DNA of 64,000 nt, taken from contig NW_023601433.1 of the NCBI RefSeq assembly GCF_014898055.3, forward strand, positions 47,797,876 through 47,861,875, given 5' to 3'. Below are positions 1-12,239 of the stretch, in pieces. This stretch comes from Talpa occidentalis. Taxonomy: Eukaryota > Chordata > Mammalia > Eulipotyphla > Talpidae. The notes under the pieces were generated by a model that worked only from the letters and a program-made list of their open reading frames with translations, made no database searches and was not told the origin of the DNA. The translations under genes and the position numbers were made by a program. Numbering within the stretch: position 1 is the first letter of the stretch; every line of letters begins with the position of its first letter.

Positions 1-3000
1 ATGTGCTGGCATTATTTTATTTTTCTATTTTGCATTATGAAATTCAGTACAACTGTTATAAGACCTATTTTTGTCTTAAATGAAGCCAATTAAATTTTAA
101 GTAGGACTGATTCTGTAAAAATGAATTTGGAAAATCAACAAAGAAAGCTAAATGTACATTCAGTCAAAAATATATACATTTTTCCTTGCTGAGAGAGACT
201 ATTGGAGTAGGACATTCTTGGCATTTATTAGTTTAACGATAATAACTCCTTTCATACAGTCCTTACAGAAGGATGCAATGAGAATTTCATCAGAGGCTGT
301 ATAATTCTGTAAACATGTCCCTAGGAGTTATAGAAATTCTTACTCATATCTTCACACAATTTTACATGCAACCTCCATGGACCAGCCCTCTAATTTGTGT
401 TGGATGAATGATGTCTTTTTCTAATTAGGCAGATGCTTCCATTTTAGCTGAGGACCAGAAGACAATGTATAATTGAGCCTTTTTTAATTGTTTTTGTTTT
501 GGACAGTGCTAGAATTAACCTTGGAATTTAGTCTCCTGACTGACTCAGGTCCTAATTAAAGCCCAATTAGATTGATACTGCTTGTGCCTTTCCATAGGAA
601 ACACAGAACAACTTCCCAGATTCACAACATGTTGGATTTGCTAAATGCTTCTGATTCCCTTGATATGTTCTGACATTCACAACTCTCCACACTGAAACTC
701 GGTCTGCAGTGGTGTGTTCTCTTTAGCTCTAGCACTGACAGATCACCCATGTTATCTTTTATTGTTCCTTTGTTGTAATAATATGTATTCGCATAAATCA
801 CAAAATAGGATCTTTTGGGGTAAGTACAGTGATATTTATAGTTTATATTATCTTAATAATTTACCAAAGAGAGAAAAAACACTTCCAGGATATGAGCAAG
901 CCTAATATGTTTTTTTCTTCCTCCTTGCCATTAACATTGAAAGCTTGGAAAGTCCTATTCTAAAAATTAAATTGGCTTAGTCTAACACATACAGATGGCA
1001 GTGCCTTGTGCTAGGTACAGCTGTCATTTTCATCTTCAAAAGAGGGGAGGGTAAAGTATCATCAGCTCACCTGCAGCATGTAACTTACATGAGAAAGGTA
1101 AGCACTTGCAGAGAGTAAGAATGTCTGATGTAATTGCATAAAATAAGATCTTTTATGGGAAAAAGTTTTTAGTATAATTCATTATGCAGGTTATTCCAAA
1201 CATACTTTCCATTTTAGGAAATAAACAACCAGATTTGTATCTCTGCTAGATACCATCAGTCAAAAACTTCATGTTTGAATAACGAAGCCACTGTGTTTGC
1301 AGAATCACCCAGTTAGATTCTCTACCCAGGGTTTTATATTAATATACTAGAAGTCCAAGTCCAATCTGACCTAAGATTGAATCAGTGGCTCTCCTGAACA
1401 CTCACACATTTCTCTTAAAGCATTTTCAGACCTCTGTTCTATCAAATTTGTCTCTTTCTGGCAACTTGTAAGATCCTTATCTTGTCTTCATGTTTGTTAA
1501 ATTTTTTTATTGAATAAATGCATGAACTTTTATAATAGGTAAGTCATTTCATCAACATCTTCAAATGTGTATGCTATTCTGTTTCATTTAACATGTTTAC
1601 AGCAAAGACATCCATTCTGGGTCTGGTTTCTTATTGTAAAGGTCTAATGAATTCATAGTTTTAATATAGTTCAAGGTTGTGCACTCTTCACTAGATAATG
1701 CAAATGGGGTGAACAGAGAAATGATCACACTTCAGCTTATGGAGGAGAGAGATGCTCACTTAGCAAGCACCTCTACCAGCAGATTGTTTAACTTTCTCTG
1801 AGTTTATTTTATATTGTGCGTAGGCCCACTTTGCTGGAGAAAGGCAACTGCCTATAAGCTTTGCCAGAAATCTGGAATAAGGCTTATATTGGTGCCATAA
1901 AGGAAAATTTTATTTTAGGTCATCATGTAGATCTTTCTTGGCTATTTTTCAATCCTGCAATTTTGCCTGGGTCAATAATAGGAAAAAATCTGTTATTAAT
2001 TACTATAATAGGAAATTAAAATTGACCTTCAACAATCTGGCTTTGCAACATTCAAAAATTTTAGAACCTGCCTAAACACAACTTTATTTACTAAACATGG
2101 TGGGTAGTATTTTGGTAGAAATATATCCAACTTTCTATAATGACTATGTTCCAGAAAAGATGTTGTGAAAGGATTTGAAAATAAATGAATGGAATCCTAT
2201 TTTAGATCATTTAAGACATGTTTCTTTGTAAAGGAGTCAATCCTGTGGTATAGAAACAATTCACCCAAGTATAAACTTGGATTTCCAAATGTCAATTTTA
2301 CCTGAAATGACATGCTTCTGTACTGAAGATAAATAACCATTTGGTTACAGACAACAGAATCAAGTAATTTCAGTAAATGAATAACGGTATTGACCTTGTA
2401 TAGACCTAGGATGACAGCTTGCCAAGATGGGGCTTTTGCCAAGTTCCTGTCTCATTGATGTAATTTAGACTGCACCTATTTTTCTAATTTATGATCAACT
2501 TGCTTTGATAAAACAGACTCTCTGAGTTATATTTAATTGAATGTTCATTTCTTCTACTTTTAAGTATGAGTAACTTAAAAAACTCAATGGTCTGCAGAAG
2601 GTAGAGTTGATTAAGTACCTGTTCTTGAACATTGACACAGGCTCAGGATTGAAGCAAACAAATAATGACACATCAAGTGGAAGATTGGTATAGTTGACCC
2701 CCAAATTCCCTTCTTTCTTCTTCTGTGATGCTAATCTCATGTGTTTCAGAAGAAATGGAAATCCTTTCCACACCCAGGCCTTCCTTCATTTGAACTCAGC
2801 ATACACTGATCACTCCTAGAGGGACCATTTTTCTATCTGTGTGGCTAGGGAAGCTGAAACTCTTTGTGGGCACACACATATTCATGTATCTTTATAGAGC
2901 CGCCTCATCTTTGGTTGCCAGAAATTGAGGCATGAACAGAAACCTCCCTAAGATAATATGGTATGTTCCTAATATTCTCTCTCTACCCTGAGCTACATAG

Positions 3001-3380
3001 CTTAGCATTTTGCTCAAAACTTCCATTATAACAGTCTTCTGGATTAAAGTTCTTCATGTCTGTCTGTCTGTCTGTCTCTCTCAACTAGCTTTTGCATAAT
3101 CACAAGGCATGAACCAGGTCTCACTTATTCTTTATTTCTCAGATTCTAGGGTAGGGCACCTTGAATAGGTACTCTATAAATGTTTAACACGTTTTAGTTT
3201 TGCTAATATTTCCTTATCTTCTCTTCAGCTTTCTTAAAAATGGCTTGAAATATATTGTATTATCATAATTGAATTTGTAAAAAAGGCAACATGTCAAGAA
3301 GACAAGCAGATTTAGTTTTACTCAATATGTATTTATTCCTCTTCTAACAGCACAATAGGCTACAATGACAAGACTCTGTC
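1..3380. other. Non-coding, mostly unique AT-rich DNA
   Basis: No open frame longer than about 90 codons, no recognisable protein motif, and no young repeat. A short tetranucleotide run (TCTG)n lies at about 3056-3080. Scattered weak similarity to old mammalian repeats is possible but I cannot assign families. Confidence 0.6.
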
Positions 3381-3384
3381 TCTC

Positions 3385-3575
3385 TTCTGCTTACATTCTA
3401 CAATACATTACATAATTTCTGGCACATAGTAGCCAATCAAGTCATAATGTTTGAATAAACAAAAGAATTTATATGTTACATGCCGGGCCTTCTGCTAGGT
3501 TCTAGAGATATACACAAAATAGGTCCTGACCTAAGGGAATTTAGGGTTTACTAGATGAGCACAAGGGCATTGAAA
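3385..3575. repeat. Two L2/MIR-like 3' ends, head to head
   Basis: The stretch near 3418-3465 reads like the plus-strand L2 3' end (ctggcacatagtag followed by a gaataaac-like end). The stretch 3480-3570 reads like the reverse complement of the same kind of end (a degenerate 'cctactatgtgccaggcact' theme, then 'ctaggttctagagatataca'). Both are old and diverged; the family call is from memory of the L2 consensus. Confidence 0.35.
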
Positions 3576-4069
3576 TCTTAGACTTGCTTAGATCTTTCTT
3601 TACCTTACCCTTTGTACTGTGCTTTTAATCAAAGTTGCTTTCAAATACATTGTTTCATATCACAGTCTGTAGTGGCTGTCAGTAAAGTAACTTAGTCTTG
3701 TTAAGTTTTAACTCCTTTCCCTCTTTTCCTAATGTTTCTCATGATTTCCATGTATCTTTATTTTAGAGAATACAATAGTTTTGTGTGTATGCATTTGTTT
3801 TATACTCAGATATGTATCCTGATGCCAGCTTTGAGAGTTCCAGATTTTGTCAGAGGTTTTTATAAAGTCAAATAAGGATGTCTCTGTTCTCAACTATATA
3901 TGAGGGGTTCAGAACTGAACCAGCAGTTACAGTGGATATGTGTGGAGATAAAACACAACAAAATGAATGTGAAGTGAGACAGTGAAAACTGAGGGAAAAT
4001 TAGTCTTGAAGATGAAGACAAGATAACATCAAGAGAGAAACAAGCTAACCCCTACCACCTGCCATATAG

Positions 4070-4815
4070 AAACAACTCAAAATGGAACCACATCCCAAAT
4101 CTAGGAACTAATACTATAAACTCTAAGAAAGAAAAACAGTAAAATCTTCACAAACTTGGACTAGGTAGTAGTTTCATAGGATACAAAGCATAAAGAAAAA
4201 AGGAAAATAGGTAAACTACTCTTCATTAAATTTTAACACTCTGTTCTTAAAAGGATTCCATTAAGAAAGTAAAAAGAGAACTCACAGATGAAAGAAAATG
4301 TGTACAAAAGCTTGTAACAAATGTTCATAACAGCATTCTTCCTAATAACCCAAAAAAGTAGAAACAAACCAAATGTCTATCAACTACTGAATGGAGAAAT
4401 AAAAATGTGGTATATACATGTCATGAAATATCATTTGTCCATAAAAGCAGGAAATGCTGATTCAAACTACAACATGGATAAAACTTGAAAACAATGTAAG
4501 TGAAAGCAGCCTGTCACAGAAAAAAAGTTTATATTATTTAGTTTTTCAGATACATGAAGTGTTCAGAAAAATTAAATCTAGCAACTAAAAGTAGATTAAA
4601 GATTGCCATGGATTGAGGAGGGGGAATGAAAAGAATAGGGTTAATTGCTAAAGGATCTGGGCTTGCTTTTGGGGCTGATGGAAATATTTCAAAATTGATT
4701 ATGGGAATGGTACAACTGCAAGTGTATTAAAACCATTAAATTATACACTTTAAATGGGCGAATTTTATGGTATGTTAATTCTAACTTAATATAATGATTG
4801 AAAACAAACAAGAGC
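4070..4815 (+). mobile_element. Ancient L1 (L1M-type) 3' fragment
   Basis: Diverged L1 ORF2 C-terminal and 3' UTR sequence on the plus strand. Recognisable landmarks are the 'aacccaaaaaagtagaaac' and 'caaccaaatgtctatcaac'-like block near 4350, 'atggataaaacttgaaaac' near 4475, and the characteristic end 'attatacactttaaatggg' near 4740 followed by 'gaattttatggtatgt'. Many indels and stops, no coding capacity. It is 5' truncated and older than the young L1 copies at 10.4 and 19.8 kb. Confidence 0.75.
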
Positions 4816-4819
4816 AAAA

Positions 4820-6880
4820 TTAAAAAAAAACTAAAAAAGACTATCAATGTGTACACAGTAGTCAAGAAAACAATTTTAGTTTACCCATTGAGCTTAGCAA
4901 CAAGGTGGTCATCTAGTAATCTTCGAAGGGCAAATCCAGATCTGCGATCTTGATAAATGAAAAAGGTAAAAACTGGGATCAAGTATTGATAATTCTTTTA
5001 GATAACTTGGCTCTGAGAGGAAAAATAAAGGAAGGCAGCTGGATAGGACATGTGATAACAGACATCCTATTTGAGATAGAAGAGACTGAGTAGTTTTGGT
5101 GCTGATAACAAAAGCTAAAGTCACAAAGGTTGGTAGTAATTAATTGATGGAGCAGCAAGCCTAGGAGTGGGATAATATAAACTTGAAAGAATAACGGGTG
5201 GGCGGGATGAGCTTGAGACAGAAGAATAAATTTAAGTCTGTGTGACTAGATGTATCTCCCACTAGCATGTCATAGTTAATGAGTAGAATCAAAGAACTCT
5301 AATGTTTGGGTTAGTACAGGTTGGAATTTTACAGGAGAGTCTATAGACAAGGAGTCAGAAAATTGAAGGCATACTGAAGGATCAAGATTTTACTGCTTGG
5401 AGAGGGAAAAGTGAGGGTGGAAATTAATTAAATGGGGGTAAAATGCACTGGTTAAGGGGAGGGAGTAGAAATAAGTTTAAAGAATAGATGTATGAAGCAT
5501 AAGAATATAAGAGCTATAATACTAAGAGATTTTGGTCAGTAAATGAGATACCATATTTTAAGATTTTGAAAATAAAAGCATTTTTTTAAATAAGATCCAT
5601 AGTGATGATGGAGGTAGTATGCTAAGTAGGGTGGAGGGACATTGGAATTTTAGAAATCAAAGAGCCAAAGACCAAGTTAATGAATGTTTTTAATGCTAGA
5701 ACAATTATGTCATCCAGAAAGACTGAGTAGAACCAGGGAGAAATGCGTCAAAATTCTCCATAAATTTGTAACTGAAAACTCAGCCTATAACAATGAATGG
5801 GAAGGATGGAATGGTTAAGTTGTTCATATTATCTTTGTATTTCATTTTCCTTATATTAAAAATGTTTTCCTTATGATTTTATAAACACAGTTTTTATAGC
5901 CAATGGTTATGTCTTTGGTTATTAACCTAAATACTGTTGGTTGCATTTAAACTGTGTCCAATTTTTCCCAATTAAAGTGAATGCTACGGTAAATAAAATA
6001 TATTTTTCTATTTTCGTATACATTTACAAAAAGATCTGAATACAATATTTTAATTCAAAAAATTGATTTTCTTTCATTTAATAATTAATCAAGTTAGTTC
6101 AAATCACTTTGTTTGCCAGTTGAGTTAATTCTAAGCATTCAAGAGCTAGACCCTTTGCTGATTGTAGTATCAGATTCCTAGTTCACTAAGACAACTGGTA
6201 GGTTGATAGGTAGATGAGTCCTCAGTACTTCAGAGGGAGCAATTAAGTATTGTTCTGGTTTCCAATAGATAATTTTTCTGACTATAGTCCAGGGAATCTG
6301 TCAGATCTGATCTGTGAGATAATCCAAATTGTAAATTAGAAATTCAGGCAAAAATATGTGATAGCTCTTTAAAGAAAGTTATGATTAATGACTATGTCTT
6401 CATGAGAAATATAAGTAAATTTATCAGTTAATTATTGGGAAATCAGAGCTGGTTCTGTATTCTTAAGAGAGGCTTCTGCGTCCAGAAATCCCAGTCAATC
6501 AGTGGAAACCTTGACCTCAAGGAAGAAAACAGAAAGTGGTGAGATAAGGAGAAATTTATGTCAGAAGAAAGACTGCTGACATTATCAGGAAAAAAATTTT
6601 CATCCAAAGTGAAAAAAAGATATTTTTGTGGTTTTATATTAGGAGGGAAAGAGGGAAAAAGAGAGAGGGCCAGCAGGAGGTTAACCTGTTCTAGGAATTA
6701 AAAACTGTATATGACTATATAGAAAGGACCTAACTTTTTCTGAGAGCTGGCTACATGCCAGGAATATTAATAAAATGCTTTATTTTACCCTCACACTGAC
6801 TGTGTAATAGAGATATTCTTGTTAATTAGGATTAGTTTTGGCTGCCTATAAGACAAAAACAATTCTGGCTTAACCAAACA
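4820..6880. other. Non-coding stretch, no assigned feature
   Basis: AT-rich sequence without supported gene. Purine-rich blocks occur near 5400-5480 and 6640-6680. Part of 4880-5200 may be a much decayed L2 remnant, but I cannot support it firmly. Confidence 0.5.
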
Positions 6881-6890
6881 GGGTTTATCC

Positions 6891-6919
6891 TCACACTGAC
6901 TCAGTGTGAATGAGTCAGT
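6891..6919. repeat. Overlapping perfect palindromes with two AP-1-type sites
   Basis: Positions 6891-6909 form a 9-bp inverted repeat (TCACACTGA / TCAGTGTGA) around a single central base. Positions 6895-6903 and 6911-6919 form another 9-bp inverted repeat (ACTGACTCA / TGAGTCAGT) with a 7-base loop. Each arm of the second contains TGACTCA/TGAGTCA, the consensus AP-1 (TRE) motif. The two hairpins are mutually exclusive. Function is unknown; it may be chance. Confidence 0.5.
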
Positions 6920-7171
6920 CCAGGGCAATGTGGCAGCTCTATGGGTTTCAAAAGGGACCCAGCATCAGCGTTTTTTTCCCCAATATACTTATACTATGGC
7001 TTCATTTTTAAGATGCTAAGATAATTGCTGGAGCTCTAATCATGGTATTTGAATTCCAAACTTCAGGAAGGAGGGATTCCAACGATTCCTTCTTATAAGA
7101 AGTCTTCCCAAAATGTAAATTGGTTCAGCCACTATGAAAAACATTATAGAGGTTACTTAAAAAATTAAAAG

Positions 7172-8163
7172 CACTCTTTTTTGGTTACTGCTGCATGTGG
7201 CACTCTTTACTAGGCTCAGGACATCTGGCATGGCGCAAGTGCCAGAAATCCTTGTCCACCATTCCTCTTGTAAAACTCCAACCTTGGACTAACCCAAACA
7301 ATGGACTAGGAAATACAAAGTTTTGGGAGATGATAGAGCTACAGATCAAGTTGAAGAAAAGGACAAATGCTTCCAAGGCACTGTCCTCATCCCAAGTTTT
7401 CATATGTGTCCTGGGGGATCAGCAACATTGTGTTAAAGAAAAACCTGTAGGTAGGTATACACCACATGGATACTGAGGCACAGAAGAGCCTCAACAAGAA
7501 TAAGAAGCTAGTTAATAACCTGGACAGGAAGCACATGGTTTTTTTGGTCTCTGAGTCTCTGATGAAGCAGATCCATGAATCCAGGCCCCAGACCTGAATA
7601 AGGCCAGCAAGTTTTCCTTTTTTTTTTTTAAGATTTATTTTTATTTATTTATGCATACAAGAATTTGGGTATAGGCCAGAAGTGTGGGGGGTGTTTGAGA
7701 GGAGTCACCAGAGACAGGGTGGGGAGCAGAACAGGCAGATCTATTAAAATACACTGTTGAGGAGAGCGATGCTATGCCATGTGTGTTAGTTCCCTGGCCA
7801 GGGATGCAACTCATGCAGCAGAGGCTGGTGATAGCTTGATAGCACTGAGACTTTACCCCCTGAGCCACCAGGGAGGCCCCAAGTTTCCTTCTTTGTAGAC
7901 CCACAATGAGAATATAGTGGCCAAAATTTATGAAGTGAAGTCCACAATCAATTTCCAAGTGAAGGAGGTGCTTATCTAGTTGTGGTTGTTGGGCACAAGA
8001 TGAGCTTGTGTATAACATCTACTTAGCTGTCAATTTCTTGGTGTCATTGCTCAAGAATTGGCAGAACGTCCAGGTTTTATACATCAAAGGCATCATGGGC
8101 AAGTCCCAGCATATGTACTAAACACAGCTTAATAAATCCTAATGCTACCATTAAAAAAAAAAA
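7172..8163 (+). pseudogene. RPL10A: RPL10A processed pseudogene, split by a SINE
   Basis: Decayed retrocopy of the 60S ribosomal protein L10a (uL1) mRNA. Recognisable translated blocks are ICVLGDQQHC near 7405-7435, NKNKKLV near 7498-7520, ESLMKQI near 7552-7575, and after the SINE THNEN and EVKSTI (about 7900-7950), then DNA matching the C-terminal '[10 protein letters not shown]...NWQNV' part. A stop replaces the end of the family's C terminus, followed by an AATAAA at about 8132 and an A tract at 8153-8163. It has no introns, carries several stops and frameshifts, and the N-terminal third is badly diverged. Flanking copies of a short A-rich target (about 7158-7171, about 8155-8168, one mismatch) mark L1-driven insertion into the older L1. 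Confidence 0.85.
7621..7880 (-). mobile_element. tRNA-headed SINE (type I) inside RPL10A pseudogene
   Basis: Minus-strand copy of the window's common SINE: T-rich tail complement, then GATTTATT-type tail motif, the 3' body ('gagaggagtcaccagagaca' region), and a head ending in CCACCAGGGAGGCCCC (complement of GGGGCCTCCCTGGTGG). Target-site duplications resemble aagttttccttt (7609-7620) and aagtttccttct (7881-7892). It splits the pseudogene between the codons for the 'NKAGK' and 'FPSLL' region of L10a. Confidence 0.85.
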
Positions 8164-9009
8164 TTAGAAGTGGAGCTGCCATATGATCCAATAATTCTGC
8201 TTCCGGAAATATGAACACAGGAAATGAAATTACTATCTCAGAGATATCTGTAACCCCATGTTCACAGCAGCATTATTCACAGTAGCTAAGACTTTTAAAC
8301 AGCCTAAGTGTCTGTCATCCATGGATGATGTGTAAAGAAAATGTGAGATAGACATACTAAATTTATACAAATGCTGCACTTGTATGTATGTATAAATATA
8401 TATATATACATATACACAATGAAATATTATTCAGTCACAAAAAGAAGGAAATCTTGCCAAGTGCAACACAGATGAAAGTTGAGGGCATTATGCTAAGTGA
8501 AATAAGTCAGACAGAATGACAAATGCTGTATGAGCTCACTTATACTGTGGAACATTAAAAAAGCTGAACTCATAGCAACAGAGTACAGATTGGTGGCTGC
8601 CAGGGGTGAGGCTGGCAAAGTTGGATATTAGTCAAAAGATACAAAATTCCAGTTATAAGTTCTGGGGATAGAAAGAATAGCATGATGACTATATATCTCT
8701 ATATCTATATATTTTTGGAAGTTGCTAAGAGTAAATTTTAAATATACTCATGCATGCAAAAAAGATATCTATATGAGGTAGTGAATGTATTAACTAATCT
8801 TATTATGGTAAACAATTTGTAATATATGTGTATAAAATCATGTTGTATACCCTAAATTTCTACAATTGTATATTATATCCCAATAAAGCTGGAGAAGGAA
8901 GTCATCCTACAATTTCCCATTGTAATTAAGGGGACATCAAACTGCAAGGGAAAATGACTATCATAAAACCATGAGGTACAAAGCCTCCTCCTATATTGTG
9001 ATTTATATG

Positions 9010-10345
9010 AATCACATTATTCTGATGACTAAAATTCATTTAAAATATAAATTTGGTTTTTATCCATGATTCCTGGCTTATAGTTCCCGGAATATCCTGG
9101 AATTTCCTGAGTGTTGAAAGTGATAAAGGTGATACTTGTTATGTTAATGATTTGTAAGAATGTGGCTGGTTGCTGGAAGAATTAACCACATGATTAGAGG
9201 ATTAGAATTTCTAGTCCCACCCCCAGATCTCTGGTGAGGGAAGAAGTCTGAAGGTTGAATCAATCGCCAATGACCAATGGTTTTATCTTTCATGACTGCA
9301 ATGAAGCCTCCATAAAACCCAAGAGGAGGGTTTCAAGAGATTCAAGGTTAGTGAACATGTGGCGATTTTGGGAAAATGGTGAGCCTGGAGAAGGATAGAA
9401 GCACCAGGCTCTTTTTCCTGACCTTGTCCTGTGCATATCTTTTAGCTAGCTGTTCCTGAATAATAGCCTCTATTATAAATTGGTGATCTAGTGAGTAAAC
9501 AGGTTTCATGAGTTCTGTGAGTTGCTCTAGAATATTAATTGAACTTAAGTAGGTGGTTCTGGGAACCTTTGATTTATAGGCAATGGGTCAGAAGCAGTGA
9601 TAAAACCCTGGCTTGTGACTGGCTTCTAAGCTCTAGCAGGGTATTCTGGGAACCTCCTATCTATAGCTTTTTGGTCAGCACAGGTAGCTGTCTGCATTTG
9701 TGATCCATGTAGAGTGCAAAGGAAAGCATCCTCTACCCCCTCTGGGTTATTCTAGACTGGAAGCCTCAGGCATTCTGGTAAGAGAACAAACCAAAAAAGT
9801 CTAATTATAACATGTACACCTCCTGTATTATGGGAAACGCCCAGCAGGGCTGGGTCACCCATGTTGCCTTAGACTCTGTCTTAAAGAGCTTAGCTGAGAT
9901 TTGGGATGTTGGCTTCAGGGTGCAGGGGAAATTCAGTTAGGGAATTTTTTTTAAAAAAACAAAGAAATGCTGATTCATGTTCCATGTTCTAGTTTGAAAA
10001 CAAATAAGGAGATTAGATCTTCTTGGGAGAAGCTTCTGACAGAAATGTGTAGATAAATATCAAAAAGTTTTCACTCAGCTTCCAGGGACCTGCAATGATA
10101 TAAAGCTTTTGCAAAATGAGACATATTTGGGTGTGGCAAATTTTTGCTTTATTGCTTGAGCATCTGAGGTGGAGAGCAGTCTTGAGAGATTGAGTCTTTA
10201 ACCTGTGGGATCTGATGCTGTGTCTAGGATGATAGTGTCAGAGTTGAATCATTTGACACCATGCTAGTGTCTGAGAATTGCTCATTTATATGGGGAGAAC
10301 TCCAGATACTCACATGAAAGTTGGTGTCAGAAACCCTACTTTTCT
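9010..10345 (+). mobile_element. Old mammalian LTR (family not fixed), with internal duplication
   Basis: The block 'gccaatgaccaatggtttta' then 'atgaagcctccataaaaccc' (about 9265-9320) is the U3/TATA-type portion of a mammalian LTR that I recognise but cannot name with certainty. It continues to 'aacctgtgggatctgatgct' and 'tgtctgagaattgctcattt' near 10200-10290. Two similar blocks, about 9556-9640 and 9641-9715, each hold 'ttctgggaacct', a 'tatag' motif and 'ggtcag', and look like a tandem duplication. No viral coding sequence is present. Confidence 0.55.
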
Positions 10346-10354
10346 CCTCAAATA

Positions 10355-10367
10355 AACAACAGGATTT

Positions 10368-10402
<35 letters not shown>

Positions 10403-11138
10403 TTTTTTAATAATAAATTTTATTTTTATATTCCCCATACAATTGCAGCCCCCCCCATTCTGACCCCAATCTCTCCCCTCCCACTCCCGCCCCCTTAAAA
10501 GTGTCTCTGGTTCGTAGTTTTTTGTTGATTTTGATTTTCACTTTCTTATAGTTATTCGTTTTCCTGGTCCCTTATTTAAGTTTTCTAGATTCCTGCTATG
10601 AGTGAGACCATCCGGTATTTTTCTTTTTCTTTCTGGCTTATTTCGCTGAGCATGATCCCTTCCAGTGCCATCCATGTTGCTGCAAATTGCATGTGTTTAT
10701 CTTTTTTGAATGCTGAGTAATATTCCATGGTGTGTATGTACCACATCTTCTTGATCCAGTCATCTATTTTTGGGCATTCGGGTTGTTTCCAAAGCTTAGC
10801 TATTGTAAATAGTGCTGCTATAAACATAGGGGTGCAGGTGTTCTTTGGAATTGATGTTTCTGTGTCCTTTGGGTAAATACCTAGGAGTGGAATTGCTGGA
10901 TCATATGGAAGCTCTATGTTTAGTAGGTCCAGAAATCTCCACACAGCTCTCCACAGTGGTTGGACCAGTTTGCACTCCCACCAACAGTGCAGAAGAGTTC
11001 CTTTTTCTCCATACCCTCGCCAACATTTGTTGTTGCTAGTTTTTTTAATATGTGCCATTCTCACTGGTGTAAGATGGTATCTCATGGTAGTTTTGATTTG
11101 CATTTCCCTGATGACAAGTGATGAACAACAGGATTTTT
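10355..11138 (-). mobile_element. Young L1, 5'-truncated, with perfect 15-bp TSD
   Basis: Minus-strand L1: a (TTTA)n/T-rich tail at about 10366-10430, a 3' UTR containing 'attccccatacaattgcag', then the C-terminal end of ORF2 up to about 11123, where the copy is truncated. A perfect 15-bp target-site duplication, aacaacaggattttt, lies at 10355-10369 and 11124-11138. The same subfamily is found at 19.75 kb. The coding fragment is listed separately. Confidence 0.9.
10585..11103 (-). pseudogene. L1 ORF2p C-terminal fragment (172 codons, uninterrupted)
   Basis: Uninterrupted reading frame for the C-terminal part of L1 ORF2p (the endonuclease/reverse transcriptase protein that drives retrotransposition). 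Typical residues are [12 protein letters not shown] near the N-terminal end of the fragment, then [12 protein letters not shown] of the cysteine-containing C-terminal segment, [19 protein letters not shown], and the conserved [18 protein letters not shown] and [13 protein letters not shown]. No reverse transcriptase or endonuclease domain is present because the element is 5' truncated. The lack of stops indicates a recent insertion, not function. Confidence 0.85.
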
Positions 11139-11677
11139 TAAAAAAGATTTATTATAATTAGTCTTTCTCCTGGTCTCTTATTTAGGTTTTCTAAATTCCT
11201 GCTATGAGTGAGACCATTCAGTATTTTTCTTTTTCTTTCTGGCTTATTTCGCTGAGCTGATCCCTTCCAGCTCCGTCCATGTTGCTGCAAATTGGGGGGA
11301 TAAGGGAGAAGGGATTAGGGTCAAAATAAGAGGGGTTGGGAATTGTATGGGGAATATAACCAAAATGAAAGAAATATATAAAATAATAAAAACATAAAAT
11401 AAAAAATAAAATAATAAAATCAAGGAAATTAATTAATTTAAACTTAAAAATAATTTATTTATTTATGCATATAAGAACTGGGGTGTAAGCCAGAGGTGTG
11501 GGGGGTGAGAGGATTCACCAGAGAGAGTGGGGAGCAAAATAGGCGGATCTACTGGAACACTCTGCTGAGGGGAGCAGCGGGTGGGACAGGAGCGGTCTGT
11601 TGCACCATGTGGGCTGCTCCCTGGTCAACTGGCTAGATAGCACTGTCTTTAACCCCTGCACCACCAGGGAGATGCCC
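11139..11677 (-). mobile_element. tRNA-headed SINE (type I), its tail split by an L1
   Basis: The SINE body occupies about 11446-11677 on the minus strand and ends in CCACCAGGGAGATGCCC, a diverged head. Its tail motif (aaaaaagatttatta) is separated at 11139-11155 by an inserted L1 fragment. The target sequence aacaacaggatttt is found on both sides, at 11124-11137 and 11678-11691, so the SINE used the same site as the neighbouring L1. Confidence 0.75.
11156..11430 (+). mobile_element. Young L1 3' end with inverted 5' part (twin priming)
   Basis: Positions 11161-11293 are minus-strand L1, equivalent to about 10558-10690. From about 11294 the sequence turns into plus-strand L1 3' UTR (complement of the 'attccccatacaatt' block at 11338-11355), followed by an A-rich tail of ATAAA-type repeats to about 11425. 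The inverted 5' part joined to a sense 3' end is the signature of twin-primed insertion. The site lies in the A/T tail of a SINE. Confidence 0.75.
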
Positions 11678-12239
11678 AACAACAGGATTTTGATGGTGTG
11701 AATGAAGGGGAACAACTATTAGGCAGTTAACTAGAATTCTCTTGACACTTCATTCTCCTACTATTAGAAGAACAATAAAGAGTAAATTCAAGCCAGTTCA
11801 TCTTGAATGAACTCCATGTGCTGATAACTTTATGGATTCCACCACCCATCTCCATGTAAAAAAACCTATCATACTAAGATAGATTTTTGACCCTATGTGT
11901 GTGGGTGGCCAAATCTCTTTATAGAGCATCTACTCCTTAGTAGTTTGGGGTCCCTACTTATTTCTTAGTCATGTGCTATTTTCATTTTGTATTGGTTGAA
12001 CAGGGCTTAGTGTATAATCCAAGGTTACATGGCTAATAAGTGGGGGTATCAGGAGAAGGACTCAGTTTGGCTTCAAAGACAAATCTCCTTTCATTATGTG
12101 GCATCAAATCTCAAGAGGATATAATTTTCTTATAGTTTGAAAGGAAGTAGGCTCATGTATAAAATATGTCAGGGTTTAAGAGATTTTGCCTTGAGACCAG
12201 GAAGTTATCTCCTCAAATGGATAAAGTTCGATTTTGGCC

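Larger units (their letters stand above)
7110..8895 (+). mobile_element. Old L1 fragment split by a retropseudogene
   Basis: L1 sequence begins at about 7112 ('aaattggttcagccactatg'), stops at about 7170, and resumes at 8164 ('gagctgccatatgatccaat'). It then runs through the ORF2 C-terminal region and the 3' UTR to a 3' end near 8890 that includes 'ttgtataccctaaatttcta'. The break is the RPL10A retropseudogene. The ORF2 frame is destroyed by indels. A (TA)n run lies at about 8395-8415. Confidence 0.8.

Noticed and set aside
11281..11420. Possible independent simple repeat with A-rich units
   Set aside because: It is the 3' UTR and tail of the twin-primed L1.
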